The position numbers and the translations under genes were made by a program. Of a stretch of 64,000 nucleotides of DNA, positions 9,146-18,019 are shown piece after piece. The stretch covers positions 8,682 through 72,681 of the forward strand of contig CALAIL010000021.1 of the NCBI GenBank assembly GCA_937923255.1, read 5' to 3'. Positions within the stretch are counted from its first letter, which is position 1. Every line of letters starts with the position of its first letter. Below the pieces are notes generated by a model. It made no database searches. It saw only the letters and a list, made by a program, of their open reading frames with translations, and had not been told where the DNA came from. The DNA is from an uncultured Propionivibrio sp. (lineage in GTDB: Bacteria; Pseudomonadota; Gammaproteobacteria; Burkholderiales; Rhodocyclaceae).

Positions 9146-9215
9146 ATGTTTTTTGATGCCCCAAGGTCCTTGTGTTTAAAGGGGTTCCGGGCGATTTATG
9201 TTTTCTGCCCTAAAA
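9146..9215 (+). repeat. 70 bp element flanked by TTTATGTTTT
   Basis: Reads ATGTTTTTTGATGCCCC, then CCTTGTGTTTAAAGG, then TTCCGGGCGATTTATGTTTT. The same arrangement occurs twice more, inverted, at about 38145-38218 and 38350-38420. The centre is a variant of the palindromic unit found in the arrays. Confidence 0.6.
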
Positions 9216-9237
9216 ACCAGACCCAGATCCTGAACGC

Positions 9238-9268
9238 AAAAAAACCTCGCCCAATCACTTGGGCGAGG
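9238..9268 (-). terminator. Rho-independent terminator after rpmB-rpmG
   Basis: A perfect 10 bp stem (9245-9254 with 9259-9268), a 4-base loop and seven T on the minus strand (9238-9244). Confidence 0.93.
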
Positions 9269-9310
9269 CATTCCCTGAACCATCGACTTTTTGTTACGTC
9301 AATCCAGCGC

Positions 9311-9466
9311 TTACTTGAGCTTGGTTTCCTTATACATCACATGCTTACGCGCCTTGGGATCATATTTCATGATCTCCATCTTGCCGGGCGTATTTTTCTT
9401 GTTTTTAGTCGTAGTGTAAAAATGCCCCGTACCGGCGCTGGATTCAAGTTTGATTTTTTCACGCAT
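9311..9466 (-). CDS. rpmG: 50S ribosomal protein L33
   Basis: A 51-residue protein, [20 protein letters not shown] then [21 protein letters not shown], the bL33 signature of the zinc-free (cysteine-less) form. It follows rpmB by 14 bases and has AAAAGGAG in front of its ATG. It is followed by a strong terminator. Confidence 0.95.
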   Translation of the reverse strand: MREKIKLESSAGTGHFYTTTKNKKNTPGKMEIMKYDPKARKHVMYKETKLK

Positions 9467-9480
9467 GGCTGCACTCCTTT

Positions 9481-9714
9481 TCAGACTTCGCCGCGGGCAC
9501 GCAGGTCGGCGAGTACGACATCGATACCGTTCTTATCAATCGTGCGCAGTCCGGCGGTGGAAACACGCAGCCGCACCCAGCGATTTTCGCTCTCCACCCA
9601 GAAACGGCGATATTGCAGATTCGGCAGAAAACGGCGCTTCGTTTTGTTGTTTGCGTGGGAAACGTTATTCCCAACCATCGGGGCTTTGCCCGTCACTTGG
9701 CAGACTCGTGCCAT
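9481..9714 (-). CDS. rpmB: 50S ribosomal protein L28
   Basis: A 77-residue bL28 beginning [20 protein letters not shown], with [20 protein letters not shown] and [19 protein letters not shown]. Length and sequence are standard. It is first of the rpmB-rpmG pair. A longer in-frame extension upstream has no homology and was rejected. Confidence 0.96.
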   Translation of the reverse strand: MARVCQVTGKAPMVGNNVSHANNKTKRRFLPNLQYRRFWVESENRWVRLRVSTAGLRTIDKNGIDVVLADLRARGEV

Positions 9715-9867
9715 GATGCTTGCTCCAGTTGATCTTGGGGAGAAAAGTGCGCATTCTAATGCAAACACCCCCGAAAATTCAAGCATTTTGTCTTTTTTTA
9801 CGCGCTGTTGGCGCATTGATGCACACCCCGCCGCACCGCCCAGCATCCGCGCAGTGATGCCCGCAAC

Positions 9868-10085
9868 CCCTTATGGATAGGGCATTTCAGAGGAGGCGCC
9901 CTGAAACCCTTGTAAAAAGGGCATCTCCGGGCAGGTGCCCTGAAACGCCCATTCCACGCGGGTTTCAGAAGGGATACCCGGAGATCCTTTATCCGCGCGG
10001 GTCTTGGGGCCTCCTTTTGCCCGCTCCCACAGGGCGCGGGGTTCAGTTTTACAGGGCATGTCAGAGGGTGCGCCCCGAAGGCTTC
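9868..10085. repeat. Palindromic-unit array, about five units
   Basis: The best-ordered example of the 39-40 bp family: units of 40, 39 and 39 bases follow one another from 9868. Centres vary (CCCTTATGGATAGGGC, CCCTTGTAAAAAGGGC, GCCCATTCCACGCGGG). The alternate half is CTCCGGGCAGGTGCCCTGAA-like. In the minus-strand frame it reads as 13-residue periods such as [14 protein letters not shown] different hairpin-like stretch (GCCCGCTCCCACAGGGCGCG) interrupts near 10019-10040. Confidence 0.8.
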
Positions 10086-10086
10086 A

Positions 10087-10194
10087 TATAGCGAATTCAC
10101 TTAACTTTCGCTACGGCGTTGCTGCGCCTTGTCGTACTCCTTGTTCTGTCTGCGGCTTGCTGCCTTGTATCGAAAATTAATTCGATCCGCTATA
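10087..10194 (+). mobile_element. MITE-like element, Neisseria-repeat related
   Basis: 108 bp bounded by TATAGCG and CGCTATA with extended AATTC inverted ends. The inside reads CTACGGCGTTGCTGCGCCTT, GTCGTACTCCTTGTTCTGTC and TGCGGCTTGCTGCCTTGT. This is the core of a common intergenic repeat of Neisseria as I know it. There is no coding capacity. Confidence 0.65.
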
Positions 10195-10258
10195 GCGGCG
10201 CGACTTTGCAAGAAGATCAGGCAAAGTCAACACCGTAGTTTTGCCAAGGAAGCCGCTG
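10190..10258 (-). mobile_element. Second, truncated MITE-like copy
   Basis: Begins CTATAGCGGCGCGACTTTGC at the right end of the previous element and ends GCCAAGGAAGCCGCT, matching the two ends of the copies at 43064 and 44668 but lacking most of the middle. It ends just before the radC stop codon. Confidence 0.55.
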
Positions 10259-10268
10259 TTTCAGCGGG

Positions 10269-10946
10269 CTAGAGCATGCCCCGCTCGGCAAAGGATAGCG
10301 GCGCCCCCATCCCCGCGACAATGAAATGGTCGAGGACTTTTACGTCGATCATCGCCAAAGCCTGCTTGAGTTCGTGCGTCAATGTGCGATCCGCCGTCGA
10401 CGGTTCGGCTGCGCCGGAGGGATGATTGTGCGCAAAAATGACGGCGGCGGCGTTATGCGCCAGCGCATGCTTGATGACTTCACGCGGATAAACGCTGGTT
10501 TGCGTCAGACTGCCGGAAAACAAAACTTCGGCCGTAATCAAACGATGCTGCGCATCAAGCCACAGCGCGAAAAACACCTCGTGCCGCAGCCCGGCCAGGT
10601 GCAGACGCAAAAAATCGCGCACGGCCGCCGGCGTCGTCAGGCTGCTTGATTGCTGAAGATTCTCCGCCAGTGCGCGTCGAGACATTTCCAGCACGGCCTG
10701 GAGTTGCGCGTATTTGGCGGGCCCCATGCCGGGGATGGCCGAAAACTCGGCCTGGCTGGCCGAGAAGAGCCGATTGAGGCTGCCAAAATGGCCGATCAGC
10801 TCCCGCGCCAAATCGACGGCGCTTTTGCCCTTGACGCCAACGCGCAGAAACAACGCCAGCAATTCGGCATCGGAAAGCGCCGTCGCCCCTTGCTGCAGCA
10901 GGCGTTCGCGCGGTCGTTCGTCTTCCGGCCAGTCGGTAATCGCCAT
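10269..10946 (-). CDS. radC: RadC family JAB-domain protein
   Basis: A 225-residue protein beginning [17 protein letters not shown]. It has an N-terminal helix-hairpin-helix region ([15 protein letters not shown], about 72-86) and a C-terminal JAB/MPN metalloprotease-like domain with the zinc motif HNHPSG and downstream acidic residue. RadC was once tied to recombination repair, but its real role is unsettled. Three alternative starts (TTG, ATG, ATG) lie in a row; I chose the last, which gives the usual N-terminus. It is divergent from coaBC, a common arrangement. Confidence 0.93.
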   Translation of the reverse strand: MAITDWPEDERPRERLLQQGATALSDAELLALFLRVGVKGKSAVDLARELIGHFGSLNRLFSASQAEFSAIPGMGPAKYAQLQAVLEMSRRALAENLQQSSSLTTPAAVRDFLRLHLAGLRHEVFFALWLDAQHRLITAEVLFSGSLTQTSVYPREVIKHALAHNAAAVIFAHNHPSGAAEPSTADRTLTHELKQALAMIDVKVLDHFIVAGMGAPLSFAERGML

Positions 10947-11014
10947 CATCAAACTCGGTTAGAATGCGGCCCCAATAATGCCTAAATTTTCGACAGGACG
11001 GAAGGACAACGCAC

Positions 11015-12244
11015 ATGGAACGTGCAGAATTGGCAGGCAAGCGCATCGCCTTGGGCATCACCGGCGGCATCGCCGCTTACAAGGCGGCGGAACTCGTCCG
11101 TCTTCTGGTCAAAGCAGGCGCCTCCGTACAGGTGGCGATGAGCGAAGCCGCGACACACTTTGTCGCGCCGCTAACGTTCCAGGCGCTTTCCGGCCACCCG
11201 GTACTGACCGACCAGCAAAGCAGCTCAAGCGACAGCGGCATGGCGCACATCCGGTTTTCGCGCGAATCCGACCTGCTGCTCATCGCGCCCGCCACGGCTA
11301 ATTATCTGGCAAAAACCGCTCACGGCCTCGCCGACGATCTGCTGACGACCCTGACGCTAGCACGCAACTGCCCGCTTCTCGTCGCCCCGGCGATGAACCG
11401 TGAAATGTGGGGAAAACCGGCCACACAACGCAATATCGCCACACTGCGCGCAGACGGCGTGACGATTCTCGGCCCCGCCGCCGGCGAACAGGCGTGCGGA
11501 GAAATCGGCGAAGGCCGCATGCTGGAACCGGCGGAAATCCTGGAATCGGTCATCGCATATTTTCAGCCCAAGCATCTTGCCGGCAAACATGTGCTGCTGA
11601 CGGCCGGCCCTACGTTTGAGGCCATCGACCCGGTGCGCGGCATCACCAATCTGTCCAGTGGCCGCATGGGCTTTGCCATCGCCCGCGCTGCGCGCGCTGC
11701 GGGCGCCGCCGTCACGCTCGTCTGCGGCCCGGTCGCCTTGCCCACGCCGGCCGGCATCACCCGCATCAATGTCGTCAGCGCGCTCGAAATGCACGCAAAA
11801 GTCATGGAATGCATCCGTGCGCAGGGCGCAGATGTGTTCATCGGCGTCGCTGCCGTTGCCGACTACCGCCCTGCCGCCCCCGCCGACCACAAGATCAAAA
11901 AGGAAGACGGCGCGCCGCCGCCAATCGAACTCGTGCGCAATCCGGACATCCTGGCGGAAGTTGCGGCGCTGCCCAATCCGCCGCTGTGCGTCGGCTTTGC
12001 CGCCGAAAGCCAAAAACTTGCCGAATACGCCGAACGCAAACGCCGCAGTAAAAAAATTCCGCTCATCGTCGGCAACCTGATTCAGGAAGGCTTCGGCGGC
12101 GACAACAATGCCGTCACGCTGTTCGATGAAACCGGCGCAACGGCACTGCCGCCGGGCAGCAAGGCTGAACTGGCGCACGCCCTGATCGAACGTATCGCTA
12201 AATTACTGGGGCAACCGGAAAAGCCGGAGAAAAAACGGTCATGA
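11015..12244 (+). CDS. coaBC: Bifunctional phosphopantothenoylcysteine decarboxylase/synthetase
   Basis: A 409-residue coenzyme A biosynthesis enzyme. The N-terminal flavoprotein decarboxylase half (about 1-185) shows [16 protein letters not shown], the APAMNREMW motif and the active-site Cys in [13 protein letters not shown]. The C-terminal CoaB half starts about residue 190 ([19 protein letters not shown]) with [12 protein letters not shown] and a lysine-rich nucleotide site (DHKIKKEDG). The ribosome site GGAAGGAC is near. It overlaps dut by 4 bases (ATGA). Confidence 0.96.
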   Translation: MERAELAGKRIALGITGGIAAYKAAELVRLLVKAGASVQVAMSEAATHFVAPLTFQALSGHPVLTDQQSSSSDSGMAHIRFSRESDLLLIAPATANYLAKTAHGLADDLLTTLTLARNCPLLVAPAMNREMWGKPATQRNIATLRADGVTILGPAAGEQACGEIGEGRMLEPAEILESVIAYFQPKHLAGKHVLLTAGPTFEAIDPVRGITNLSSGRMGFAIARAARAAGAAVTLVCGPVALPTPAGITRINVVSALEMHAKVMECIRAQGADVFIGVAAVADYRPAAPADHKIKKEDGAPPPIELVRNPDILAEVAALPNPPLCVGFAAESQKLAEYAERKRRSKKIPLIVGNLIQEGFGGDNNAVTLFDETGATALPPGSKAELAHALIERIAKLLGQPEKPEKKRS

Positions 12245-12705
12245 AAAAAACAACACACCGCCGCATCGACCTGCGCATTCTCGACCCGCGCCTCAAAGCG
12301 TCCCCGCCTGGTTACGCCACCGCCGGCTCGGCCGGACTCGACCTGCGTGCCTGCATTGCCGAACCGCTCACCATCGCGCCGGGAGACACTCAACTGATTC
12401 CATCCGGCATCGCTGTTCATCTGGCAGACCCCGGGCTTGCCGCACTGGTTTTACCGCGCTCGGGACTCGGGCATAAACACGGCATCGTTCTCGGCAATCT
12501 CGTCGGGCTGATCGATTCGGACTATCAGGGCGAAATCATGATTTCGGTCTGGAACCGCGGCCAGGCGGCTTTTACCCTCAACCCGCTCGACCGGCTGGCG
12601 CAGCTGGTCATCGTCCCTGTGCTTCAGGTCGGCTTCAATATCGTCGAAGAATTTGAAGCCAGCGCCCGCGGCGCCGGCGGCTTTGGCAGTACGGGTAAGA
12701 TTTAG
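12241..12705 (+). CDS. dut: dUTP diphosphatase
   Basis: A 154-residue trimeric dUTPase that hydrolyses dUTP to dUMP. The five conserved motifs are present in order: [43 protein letters not shown] and [10 protein letters not shown]. Translation is coupled to coaBC through an ATGA overlap. Confidence 0.97.
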   Translation: MKKTTHRRIDLRILDPRLKASPPGYATAGSAGLDLRACIAEPLTIAPGDTQLIPSGIAVHLADPGLAALVLPRSGLGHKHGIVLGNLVGLIDSDYQGEIMISVWNRGQAAFTLNPLDRLAQLVIVPVLQVGFNIVEEFEASARGAGGFGSTGKI

Positions 12706-12731
12706 CCACGCCGGGAATCCGACAGACGACA

Positions 12732-13148
12732 ATGACCGCCTTCCAGCACACGTTCGAAATCACCACGCCCGGACGCGGCACCCGTGAAATCACCCAGGCC
12801 ATCGCCGAAATCGTTGCCCGCGCCGGCATCGCCTGCGGGCTGGTCAATGTCTTTGTCCCGCATACGAGCTGCTCGGTCATGCTCACCGAAAACGCCGACC
12901 CTTCGGTACGCCACGACCTGGAAACGCTGGCGCAACGCTGGGCGCCCGACGGCGACCCGGCCTACCGTCACGCCGACGAAGGCGATGACGACATGGCGGC
13001 ACACGGCCGCACCCTGCTCGCCGGCAGCTCACTCATCATTCCCATCACCGACGGCCGGCTGGCGCTCGGCACATGGCAAGGCATCTATCTCTGGGAACAC
13101 CGCGCCCGCCCACACCGGCGTCGCATTATCGTCACGGTTTACGGCTAG
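12732..13148 (+). CDS. yjbQ: YjbQ family protein (UPF0047)
   Basis: A 138-residue YjbQ/UPF0047 protein. The family signature GLVNVFVPHTSCSVMLTEN and the later His/Glu-containing SLIIPITDGRLALGTWQGIY are both present. E. coli YjbQ has weak thiamine-phosphate synthase activity in vitro, but its cell role is unclear. It follows dut by 26 bases and may share its transcript. The ribosome site is poor. Confidence 0.9.
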   Translation: MTAFQHTFEITTPGRGTREITQAIAEIVARAGIACGLVNVFVPHTSCSVMLTENADPSVRHDLETLAQRWAPDGDPAYRHADEGDDDMAAHGRTLLAGSSLIIPITDGRLALGTWQGIYLWEHRARPHRRRIIVTVYG

Positions 13149-13193
13149 CCGAATGCACCAACCATCTCGTCCAATATAAATGCTGGCTTACTT

Positions 13194-13550
13194 TTATATA
13201 TCGTTGACGTGCCTGGAGCCTTTGACAAACACATTATTGCCGTAATTGATCCAAAGGTACTTGTCCAGATCGAGATCAAACCAAGCCGTCATAGCCAAAC
13301 TCAGGCTTAAGCCGCTATCGGTATAGCTGACGCTGTTGTGATCGACTTTGCCCCCGATGATGGCTTGCAGCGTAACCCTGGAGGCATTGGAGATAATTTC
13401 GATATAGACGCAGTCACCTCGCCTAAACAAATCAGAGATGATGGTTTTGCTGCACGCGACGTCTTTGCTTGCCTAAATATGCTTAGAGCCAAAGAGAAAC
13501 TCATCGGTTTTGGGCACACCTGAGAAAAGAGAGCGGACGGCACACTCATG
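13194..13550 (-). pseudogene. Decayed gene of unknown family with in-frame TAG
   Basis: On the minus strand one frame reads ...GVPKTDEFLFGSKHI, a TAG stop, then ASKDVACSKTIISDLFRRGD and continues to a stop after VKGSRHVNDI. Text on both sides of the TAG looks like ordinary protein, so this may be one gene with a nonsense mutation. No start with a ribosome site is visible upstream. I do not recognise the family. The following 13551-13794 holds nothing I can identify. Confidence 0.35.
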
Positions 13551-13794
13551 AGTTAAGTGCGTACGAATAAACTGACAACTCAGTACTGACCGAGCGCACG
13601 GATAAGCCACACAACTGATCGGTATTCGCCGCGCCCAAGTTCATGGCAAACAGGTGCACTAGCCGACGAGATCATATCTCACTGATTTTTGAATGGCGAT
13701 GGTACCTGTTTTCCCTAGCATCTCCAGAAGTCAACATGTATTGAACACATGTTTGCTTCCTAAGCCACTTAATTAGTGCAAAATCAATATATTT

Positions 13795-14610
13795 CTAATT
13801 AAAATTTTCAGGAACTCCATATTTGGAGGGTACCGGCATACTCTTGATATGAACAACACTCAATATATCAGAAGTTCCTTTTTTAAGGAGGACAGCTCCT
13901 GCTAGCTTGCCAGCATAGATAGGAATATATGTTAATTCTTCTTCATGAATTCCTGTTTTTTCTATTGCCGAATTTATCCTAGATTTTTCTAATGGAAACT
14001 TTTCTAACAATTCTTTTACGGGAATAGACGCATTAAGTACGGCACCATGTGCATCTTTATAAGGCTGCCATAGGACAGGCCGCGCAGCTAGAGGCGAACC
14101 GCCAAATTGAATTTCTTTTTTCCATTTTTTAATATTTTCTTCATCCAGCGGAGAGTGTCTCAATGAAATTAAATTAGGTCCCGTCCACGGCTCCCATTCA
14201 ATTTGATGTGTAACTTTTTCTCCCGGCTGGGGCATAGGTATTAAATACACAGGCACAATTTGAAAGTGATCATATTCAAAAACTATTTGTGCAGGGCGTG
14301 CCTGCGCCATAACCCATAGCCCATACCCCAATGCACTTAATTGCAGTATAACAATTACCCCAATATCCAACGATCTTTCAAATAAAGATTTCTTTTTGTT
14401 AAAAACAATGAGCGTAATAAGAGGCCCCAATATAACATCTACGCCAATTAATAACTTATAAATACTCTGCCCCCATAAAACTTCTCTATATGGCGCAGGA
14501 TACCAGACTCGATAAATCAACCAGGCAACTATAGCAGCAAAAAGAAAACTCACTGCCAAATGTATAAGGGCCGCATATATTTTCGGCCTCCAATACTTTT
14601 TATCAATCAT
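13795..14610 (-). CDS. Type IV pilin accessory protein, TfpX/TfpZ family
   Basis: A 271-residue inner-membrane protein with four or so hydrophobic segments in the first 120 residues (LIHLAVSFLFAAIVAWLIYR, LLIGVDVILGPLITLIVF, DIGVIVILQLSALGYGLWVM) and a periplasmic C-terminal domain. The GVDVILGPLITLIVF segment is characteristic of TfpX/TfpZ proteins, encoded beside pilA and needed for assembly of some pilins. It lies directly downstream of pilA behind a partial terminator. It is notably AT-rich compared with its neighbours, suggesting transfer or relaxed selection. Confidence 0.85.
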   Translation of the reverse strand: MIDKKYWRPKIYAALIHLAVSFLFAAIVAWLIYRVWYPAPYREVLWGQSIYKLLIGVDVILGPLITLIVFNKKKSLFERSLDIGVIVILQLSALGYGLWVMAQARPAQIVFEYDHFQIVPVYLIPMPQPGEKVTHQIEWEPWTGPNLISLRHSPLDEENIKKWKKEIQFGGSPLAARPVLWQPYKDAHGAVLNASIPVKELLEKFPLEKSRINSAIEKTGIHEEELTYIPIYAGKLAGAVLLKKGTSDILSVVHIKSMPVPSKYGVPENFN

Positions 14611-14632
14611 TTGCGAAAAAGCCTACCAAAAT

Positions 14633-14662
14633 GCAAAAGCCTGCAAGTTTGCAGGCTTTTGC
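14633..14662 (-). terminator. Hairpin between pilA and tfpZ
   Basis: A 14 bp perfect stem (14633-14646 with 14649-14662) with a two-base loop, ending in TTTTGC on both strands. It should reduce read-through from pilA into the accessory gene. Confidence 0.8.
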
Positions 14663-14682
14663 CAGATTGTCCTAAATCCAAA

Positions 14683-15126
14683 TTATGGGCAATCACCTTG
14701 GCCAGGTTTCAGGCCGCGTTTCGCGTCACAAACAGTACCGGTATTTTTCCACACGATATTACCTTCTGTTGGCGTCGGCGTGTTTACATAGGTCAATGCA
14801 ACACCAGCAACCGTAGTAGCGCCGGTTGTCGCCTTAATTACACCATCCGTGACGCTATCTAATGCTGTCACATTTTTAGTCAGTTGGAAATTGGCAACAG
14901 CCGGGATACCATTGGTTCCTGCGTCACACTCGCCTACTGCCAGCATTTCACCTATGCAAGAACTGACAGCAGAACGGAGGCCCGACAATTCAGCAGCAGC
15001 ACCAGCAGCGCGCGTACGAGAAACATAATCAGAATATTGAGGGATGGCAATAGCCGCCAAAATACCGATGATCGCAACGACGATCATGAGTTCGATCAGG
15101 GTAAAGCCTTGTTGAATCTTTTTCAT
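14683..15126 (-). CDS. pilA: Type IV major pilin (PilA/PilE)
   Basis: A 147-residue prepilin. The leader MKKIQQG is followed by [20 protein letters not shown], with the PilD cleavage point between G and F and Glu at mature position 5. The C-terminal disulfide loop is formed by [22 protein letters not shown] precedes the ATG. The mature pilin assembles into the pilus fibre for motility, adhesion and DNA uptake. A sigma-54 promoter lies about 60 bp upstream. Confidence 0.96.
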   Translation of the reverse strand: MKKIQQGFTLIELMIVVAIIGILAAIAIPQYSDYVSRTRAAGAAAELSGLRSAVSSCIGEMLAVGECDAGTNGIPAVANFQLTKNVTALDSVTDGVIKATTGATTVAGVALTYVNTPTPTEGNIVWKNTGTVCDAKRGLKPGQGDCP

Positions 15127-15185
15127 TCCAAGTCTCCTTGTTGGTTGGTTAAGTGCTACAACGGAAGTCCCGTTGCCTAAGTACA

Positions 15186-15201
15186 ATCACAAACCGTGCC
15201 A
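15186..15201 (-). promoter_or_regulatory. Sigma-54 (-24/-12) promoter of pilA
   Basis: TGGCACGGTTTGTGAT on the minus strand has a perfect -24 half (TGGCAC) and a partial -12 half (GTGAT against TTGCT) at the right spacing. Sigma-54/PilR control of pilA is known from Pseudomonas. The start would lie about 50 bases before the ATG. Confidence 0.65.
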
Positions 15202-15424
15202 GCTCGCGTTTTTGGCCATTTTGTGTGATTTATTGCTCAAAAATCTCTCTTTTGGGGCGTGGCAGGCTTTTTTGGGCGGCAAATCGTTGACCATTTCGAG
15301 CAGGCAAGTGACGAAAATCGTCACTTTCCGCCCCAAGCCATTTTTTGACCGCCGGATTTTCCGCGCTCGCGGTAACTTTATACGCCATGACGGCTGCCGC
15401 AGCGGTCGGTTTTCCACGCTCCTG

Positions 15425-15800
15425 CCTGCCCGCAAACGTCCAATTGACGCGGGTTGCCGGGCCACAGATCGGAAACACCCAATCCACGCGGGTTAGCGGG
15501 CAGCAGGCCAAAAGTCCCCAAGCCAGAAAAACGTTCGTGAGTAAATAGCCAGGCATGCGTCGTTTCAGGCTCTTGTACGCGGCGCGCAGGCGCTTGCGCG
15601 TGTAGCGTCAAATATCTAAAAAACCGTCACCGCGTTGCGCCGCTTTGCCGAACGCCTTGTACTGTCTGCGGCGGCAGTCCGGAAGCCCGCGTCTTTTGGG
15701 CGTTTCAGATAAGGCAGCGCTGGAACCCGCATCCTTTGGGAATTTGCGGGCAGGCGTCGCGGAAACCCTTATTCCAGGCGGGATTCCATATGGGTTTGGG
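15425..15800. repeat. Two palindromic-unit blocks around a MITE fragment
   Basis: 15425-15500 and 15676-15800 hold variants of the 39-40 bp unit (centres AACGTCCAATTGACGCGGG, CCCGCGTCTTTTGGGC, CCCGCATCCTTTGGG, CCCTTATTCCAGGCGGG). Between them, 15603-15676 is a truncated MITE-like copy (see separate entry). The rest of 15202-15977 shows nothing I recognise as a gene. Confidence 0.7.
15603..15676 (+). mobile_element. Truncated MITE-like element
   Basis: Reads TAGCGTCAAATATCTAAAAA then CGTCACCGCGTTGCGCCGCT and GCCTTGTACTGTCTGCGGCG. The same left end recurs at 55962 and, shortened, at 50650. It shares the GTTGCGCCGC and TTGTACTGTCTGCGGC core with the full-length copies but lacks the right end. 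Confidence 0.55.
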
Positions 15801-15977
15801 GCCTGCTCGCCCACCTTTGCATACCGTTTCTGCGGGCCATAAGCGCCTGCCGTTATAATGCGCTTCATGTTTTTCTGCCGTTTTCCGGCCTTCGGCCGAC
15901 CTTTGTTTCTTTATTGACGTCAGTTTTTCACCAATATTTGCTCGCCCATTTACCCTACGTTCCGCTTCACCAACATC

Positions 15978-17180
15978 ATGAGCTGTCTGGATTCCGCCCT
16001 GAATATCGAAGACCTGCGCCGCCTGGCGCATCGCCGCGTGCCCGCCTTTGCCATGGCCTATGTCGAAGCCGGCGCCGAAGACCGCGTGTCCCTGCAACAC
16101 AACCGCGACGTTTTCCGGCGCTGGCAGTTCGTCCCCGATGCGCTGATTGACGCGGAACATCGCTCGCTGGGCGTCGATATTCTGGGCGCACCGGCCGAGC
16201 GCCCGTTCATCGTCGCGCCGACCGGCTTTAACGGCATGCTCTATCACCGGGCGGATGTGCTGCTCGCCCAAGCCGCCGCTCAGGCCAGCATCCCTTTTAC
16301 GCTGAGCACCATGTCCAACGCGGCGATGGAGGAGGTCGCCCAGGCCGCGCCCGGCCTGCGCTTCTGGTATCAGCTCTATATGTTCAAGGATGCCGGCATC
16401 AACCGCGACCTGGTGCGCCGCGCCGACGCCGCGGGCAGCGAGGCGCTGGTCTTCACCGTCGACTGCCAGCATTTCGGCAACCGCGAAAACGAACGCCGTT
16501 ACTTTCGCGGGCCGATGCAGCTGAGCCTGAAATCCATGCTGAATGCCGCCTGCCACCCCGTCTGGGCGGCCAACATTGTCGGCGGCGCGCGCGGCGTGCC
16601 CGGCTTTGGCAACCTCGCCGGCTACTTTTCGGCAGAAGACCGCGCCGGGCGCGGCTCACGCTTTATCGCCGAAAAACTGCATATGGGCCTACGCTGGGCC
16701 GACCTCGAATGGCTGCGCGAGACCTGGCCGCGCAAGCTGGTCGTCAAAGGCATTCTCACCGCCACCGACGCGCACCGCGCCATTCGCCTCGGCGCCGACG
16801 CGGTTGTGCTGACCAATCATGGTGGCCGCCAGCTCGATGGCTGCGTTTCTCCCATGGACGTGCTGGAAGAGATCCACGCCGCCTGCGGCAACGAGGCGGA
16901 AATCTTTATCGACAGCGGCTTCCGGCGCGGGACGGACATCGCCAAGGCGCTGGCGCTCGGCGCGCAGGCCGTCATGCTCGGGCGGCCGCTGCTCTACGGC
17001 GCTGGCGCCGCCGGCCGCGCCGGCATCGACAAAGCGCTGGACATTCTCACCAGCGAGTTAAGCCGCACCCTCGCCCAGCTTGGCGTCCCGAACATCGCCG
17101 GGCTGGAGAAACGGCATGTGCGACGGCAACCATTCTTCCGGAACGACGACACCTTGGGCGAAACCGGGCAGCAACGCTGA
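15978..17180 (+). CDS. FMN-dependent alpha-hydroxy-acid oxidase/dehydrogenase
   Basis: A 400-residue TIM-barrel flavoenzyme of the lactate dehydrogenase (LldD)/glycolate oxidase family. Visible motifs: APTGFNGMLYHRAD near the FMN phosphate, WYQLYMFKD, the FMN lysine in LVVKGIL, the catalytic His in LTNHGGRQLDG, and IFIDSGFRRGTDIAKALALG for FMN binding. It oxidises an L-2-hydroxy acid (lactate, glycolate or mandelate class) to the 2-oxo acid. The exact substrate is not predictable. It stands alone between repeat blocks, with no lactate permease beside it. Confidence 0.88.
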   Translation: MSCLDSALNIEDLRRLAHRRVPAFAMAYVEAGAEDRVSLQHNRDVFRRWQFVPDALIDAEHRSLGVDILGAPAERPFIVAPTGFNGMLYHRADVLLAQAAAQASIPFTLSTMSNAAMEEVAQAAPGLRFWYQLYMFKDAGINRDLVRRADAAGSEALVFTVDCQHFGNRENERRYFRGPMQLSLKSMLNAACHPVWAANIVGGARGVPGFGNLAGYFSAEDRAGRGSRFIAEKLHMGLRWADLEWLRETWPRKLVVKGILTATDAHRAIRLGADAVVLTNHGGRQLDGCVSPMDVLEEIHAACGNEAEIFIDSGFRRGTDIAKALALGAQAVMLGRPLLYGAGAAGRAGIDKALDILTSELSRTLAQLGVPNIAGLEKRHVRRQPFFRNDDTLGETGQQR

Positions 17181-17209
17181 ACGTCCCCTCCGATGCGCCG
17201 CGCAGGGCA

Positions 17210-17262
17210 TCGCACTCCGAAGAGCGCCTTTATCCAGGCGCTTCCTGAAACGCCGTTTTTGC
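17210..17262. repeat. Palindromic-unit remnant
   Basis: One degenerate unit of the 39-40 bp family (GCGCCTTTATCCAGGCGC then TTCCTGAAACGCC) just after the oxidase stop codon. Confidence 0.45.
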
Positions 17263-17500
17263 TCCGACCAATGACTTTGCCGGCGTTGCAACGGCGCTGG
17301 TTCTGCCACGACTGCCGCTCTTAGCCTACCCACCCTTGACTATTCCCTGACAAAGCCCGGCCAAGTGTTTCGACGAATCCTCCGCCTTTGTTCGGCCGCC
17401 CCTGCGGCAGTGGATGGCATGGATATCAGTATGGGCGCAGACGATGCGCCAATGCCTTGCCTGACCCGTCGGACAACGGCAAGCATCCGGGCGTCTAGCG

Positions 17501-17863
17501 CTAATTTCCCAACACATCGTTTCCTGCAAAGCCGAACCGCGTAGCGGGAAGCCAGTGACCGACCGCCGAGTGAGGCCGATGGAAGTTTTAATAAAGCACC
17601 CAAGGCGCGATCTCATCCGCGCGATGCGCTGATGAGGGGCAACGATAGGCTTCAGCCCATTCGCGCAGCAGCATCTGGATGAACCGTCCAGCCCTGCCAG
17701 GGGTGCGCGGCGTCTAGGGTTTAGTGCAAAGGTGCCAGATCTTCAGGCATCGCAGCCGCCTGGCAAAGGGCCGTGACCGATAGGCTGCGCCATTGTCGGC
17801 CATGACCCGTTCTGTCTTTACGCCTAGGCTGCGGTCATCAGGCAGCGCCGCCATGCCTTGAGC
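17501..17863 (-). pseudogene. IS481-family transposase fossil (C-terminal half)
   Basis: One minus-strand frame reads RVMADNGAAYRSRPFARRL, LKIWHLCTKP, a TAG, TPRTPGRAGRFIQMLLREW, ADEIAPWVLY, a TAA, then NFHRPHSAVGHWLPATRF and a stop. This is the DDE catalytic C-terminus of IS481/IS3-like transposases (DNG, TPRTNGKAERFIQ-like, HRPH) with two nonsense codons and no N-terminal half. Terminal inverted repeats are not recognisable. The remainder of 17263-17500 and 17864-18019 shows no gene. Confidence 0.8.
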
Positions 17864-18019
17864 AGACCGGGCTGCGTCTCAAAAGGCAGGATGCCCTAAA
17901 ATACCCGCGCTGCCATCCCCGTGCCGCGTATTCACCGAATCAAAATGACGCTTGCCCCCCTACCCGCATTGCCTCGCCATCCGTCCACTGACGAGCCGGC
18001 GGTCACGCCGGAATCCGAT

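Noticed and set aside
9868..10085. CRISPR array
   Set aside because: The units have a CRISPR-like period of about 40 bp, but there are no identical repeats separated by unique spacers; both halves are variable palindromes. No cas genes are present in the window.
9798..10100. Protein made of 13-residue repeats ([13 protein letters not shown] type) on the minus strand
   Set aside because: The frame is open only across part of the array, has no ribosome site, and most other arrays contain stops in the same frame.
15345..15548. Small secreted protein upstream of the hydroxy-acid oxidase
   Set aside because: The frame runs through palindromic-unit DNA and has no ribosome site.
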